7,869 nt of DNA from Bacteroidales bacterium. GTDB lineage: Bacteria; Bacteroidota; Bacteroidia; Bacteroidales; UBA12077. The notes below the pieces were generated by a model. It did not search any database. It was given only the letters and a program-made list of their open reading frames with translations, and was not told where the DNA came from. The stretch lies in assembly GCA_030600865.1 (NCBI GenBank), contig JAUVUS010000098.1, forward strand, positions 1-7,869, written 5' to 3'. Positions 6,257-7,869 of this stretch are shown here, one piece after another. The translations under genes were made by a program, and so were the position numbers. Positions within the stretch are counted from its first letter, which is position 1, and the number at the start of each line of letters is the position of its first letter.

Positions 6257-7009
6257 TTATTTTTTAGTCTTTCCGTTAAGTTTTATAAATTGGTCAATGG
6301 CCATTGTCATTGATGGCGCTTCTGTTGTAGGAGCTTTAACATTAACTTTTAAACCAGCATCTTTAACAGCTTTTGCCGTTTTTGGCCCGAATGTAGCTAT
6401 TTGTGTGTCGTTGTGCTTAAAATCAGGAAAATTCTCTATTAAAGACTTTATTCCTGACGGACTATAGAACACAAGCATATCGTAGTTTACATCCGAAAGA
6501 TCCGATAAATCTGCACTTACTGTTCTGTACATTATGGCTTTCGAATATTTTATTTTTGCTTGTTCAAGTTTTTTTGGAATTTCCTCTTTATGTGTATCAG
6601 ATAATGGAGCAAGAAATTTTTCATCCTTATGTTTCTTAATGGTTTCCATTAAATGTATAAAAGTCCCATTTCCATAAAAAATCTTTCTCTTGCGATAAAC
6701 AATATACTTTTGTAAATAGAAGGCTATAGCTTCAGATATACAAAAATATTTCATTGTATCAGGAATTGTCAATCTTAGTTCTTCAGCAATTCTGAAATAA
6801 TTATCAACAGCTGTCCTGCTGGTAAAAATAACACCTGTATGAGAAAGGATATCGATTCTCGACTGCCTGAACTCTTTTACAGTAACCCCTTCAACCTGAA
6901 TAAACGGTTTGAAATCTATTTTCAAACTATTCTTTTCTGCTAACTCCGAATAGGGGGATTTGTCATTTTTGGGTTCTGGTTGCGATACTAAAATCTTCTT
7001 TATTTTCAT
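6257..7009 (-). CDS. hemD: Uroporphyrinogen-III synthase
   Basis: This 250-residue HemD-family protein would close and isomerise hydroxymethylbilane to uroporphyrinogen III, the branch point to haem, sirohaem and cobalamin. The family is poorly conserved; supporting segments are MKIKKILVSQP (1-11), FKPFIQVEG (33-41), VIFTSRTAVDNYF (60-72), FYSPSGIKSLI (181-191), FGPKTAKAVKDAGL (207-220) and APTTEAPSM (227-235). These fit the two alpha/beta domains, with the C-terminal half repeating the pattern of the first. The start is constrained: reading upstream in frame gives a TAG at 7033-7031 and no other ATG after it. The DUF4271 gene ends 44 bases upstream with no terminator between, so the two are probably co-transcribed. 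No other haem gene is in the window, so HemD is identified from sequence and from this characteristic neighbourhood. Confidence 0.88.
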   Translation of the reverse strand: MKIKKILVSQPEPKNDKSPYSELAEKNSLKIDFKPFIQVEGVTVKEFRQSRIDILSHTGVIFTSRTAVDNYFRIAEELRLTIPDTMKYFCISEAIAFYLQKYIVYRKRKIFYGNGTFIHLMETIKKHKDEKFLAPLSDTHKEEIPKKLEQAKIKYSKAIMYRTVSADLSDLSDVNYDMLVFYSPSGIKSLIENFPDFKHNDTQIATFGPKTAKAVKDAGLKVNVKAPTTEAPSMTMAIDQFIKLNGKTKK

Positions 7010-7053
7010 GTATACTTTTTTGGATTTTTTCTACAAAATCTTTAAACACCTCA

Positions 7054-7869
7054 TTATAAAAGTGATAGTACTATTTTGTAAATAATCAAAAAGGGCGCAA
7101 ATTCGAAAGCACAAAGATACAAAATCATATAAAATATAGAAACATTCTTACGAATAATTATTTGAAAGGATCTAACAATCTGTAATAAATACAATATTGC
7201 GATCAAAATAATACCCGAATAAATTATAAATGCAAGATATTCATACGATAAAAATTGCAATGTAATAACAATGGGAAGTAAAAATAATCCCGTATTCTTT
7301 GTGAAAATATTTGTGTTGTGAAAAAACTCTGAAAAAACCTTTTGTTTTAAGAAAACAAACCCAATAAACGAAGTTGAGATAGCTCTGAATATATATAGTC
7401 CTGTTAATGCTCCGAACATAATAAAATAAAGCAAATAGTCGTCGAGGCTTCCAAGGCTTATGCTAAAAAAATGTTTTAATTGTATTACAAAAACAGAAAC
7501 ATTACTTATAAAAAGAAGGTTAACCATAAAGGACGCCTTTTCCATTAATGAGTTTTTCTCGCGGTAAAGGGTATTCGATTCTTGATAACTAACGTCTGAT
7601 TTCATTAAAGACAGTAAATATTTTTTATTAAATAACTGAATCCAGCCTAGCAATAGAAAAGAACCTATAAGCAAGATTGTTATCCAATCGAATTGAATTT
7701 TTCCCGAAATATATTTGGGTTTAATTTCAATATCTCTTTTTTCTGTTGTATAATAATTATTTGATTTAACATTGCTTGGTTCCTGGCTCTCAATAAAAAC
7801 TGTTTGTTTTACCTGTTTTTCTACAGGTTTTACAGAAACTATGTTGTATAAAAAATTTTGTTGGAACGG
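7054..7869 (-). CDS. DUF4271-family integral membrane protein, 5' end outside the window
   Basis: The frame is open from the TAA at 7056-7054 to the window edge, giving 271 visible residues and no start codon. The first candidate initiator is a TTG at 7674, but 65 more sense codons precede it without a stop or ATG, so the true start lies beyond 7869. The visible N-terminal part is hydrophilic (for example NIVSVKPVEKQVKQTVFIE and NVKSNNYYTTEKRDIEIK). After FDWITIL come several membrane helices: LLIGSFLLLGWIQLF, MVNLLFISNVSVFVIQL, YLLYFIMFGALTGLYIF, LFLLPIVITLQFL, LAFIIYSGIILIAILYLL and IFYMILYLCAFEFAPFLII. The hydrophobic pattern and position directly before hemD fit the Bacteroidota DUF4271 family, whose function is unknown. 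Linkage to hemD could mean a role near tetrapyrrole metabolism or the envelope, but that is only guilt by association. Confidence 0.78.
   Translation of the reverse strand, partial: PFQQNFLYNIVSVKPVEKQVKQTVFIESQEPSNVKSNNYYTTEKRDIEIKPKYISGKIQFDWITILLIGSFLLLGWIQLFNKKYLLSLMKSDVSYQESNTLYREKNSLMEKASFMVNLLFISNVSVFVIQLKHFFSISLGSLDDYLLYFIMFGALTGLYIFRAISTSFIGFVFLKQKVFSEFFHNTNIFTKNTGLFLLPIVITLQFLSYEYLAFIIYSGIILIAILYLLQIVRSFQIIIRKNVSIFYMILYLCAFEFAPFLIIYKIVLSLL

Noticed and set aside
7054..7674. DUF4271 gene starting at the TTG at 7674
   Set aside because: The frame is open for 65 more codons to the window edge and the TTG falls inside the first membrane segment, so this is not a convincing start.
1..7869. 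A new defence, mobile or biosynthetic system
   Set aside because: All substantial open frames are accounted for by core families, and there are no transposase, integrase, CRISPR-type repeats, toxin-antitoxin pair or unexplained multi-gene operon.

Overview
The window looks like a piece of an AT-rich chromosome from the phylum Bacteroidota, probably Bacteroidales-like. Four things point there. The block DUF4271 membrane protein, hemD, rnpA and S41 peptidase is a gene order I associate with that phylum. The HemD N-terminus (MKIKKILVSQP) is of the Bacteroidota type. There are no Shine-Dalgarno sequences; starts are preceded by A-rich leaders. Several intergenic regions carry the Bacteroidota -7 element TAnnTTTG. 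Everything recognisable is core or housekeeping. I see no mobile element, CRISPR array, toxin-antitoxin pair, defence island or tRNA/rRNA gene.

Layout on the + strand: the last 42 codons of an ArsR-type winged-helix regulator (3-131) are followed by its hairpin terminator (about 154-200). A lone queD/6-pyruvoyl-tetrahydropterin-synthase-family gene follows (266-718), with a -7 element upstream. Next is a 173-bp low-complexity spacer whose ends are inverted repeats, then full-length polA (892-3660) with all three enzymatic domains intact.

Layout on the - strand, converging on polA: a DUF4271 membrane protein, cut by the window edge (7054-7869), lies upstream of hemD (6257-7009) in an apparent two-gene operon. 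That operon ends at a strong hairpin terminator (6168-6210). After it come rnpA (5730-6128) and then an S41/C-terminal-processing peptidase (3812-5584), which has the best promoter in the window (5632-5664). The peptidase and polA transcripts converge on a 151-bp intergenic region. It holds a GC-richer palindrome and a second, almost identical copy of the hemD terminator (3744-3786).

Functionally the genes cover queuosine or pterin metabolism (queD), DNA repair and Okazaki processing (polA), periplasmic proteolysis (S41), tRNA 5' maturation (rnpA) and tetrapyrrole synthesis (hemD). They do not form one pathway, and no previously undescribed system is evident. The observations most worth a second look are non-coding: the duplicated terminator cassette, the overlapping palindromes beside it, phased short repeats upstream of the peptidase promoter, an 11-bp tandem repeat running into the rnpA stop codon, and a 7-G run inside the peptidase catalytic domain.
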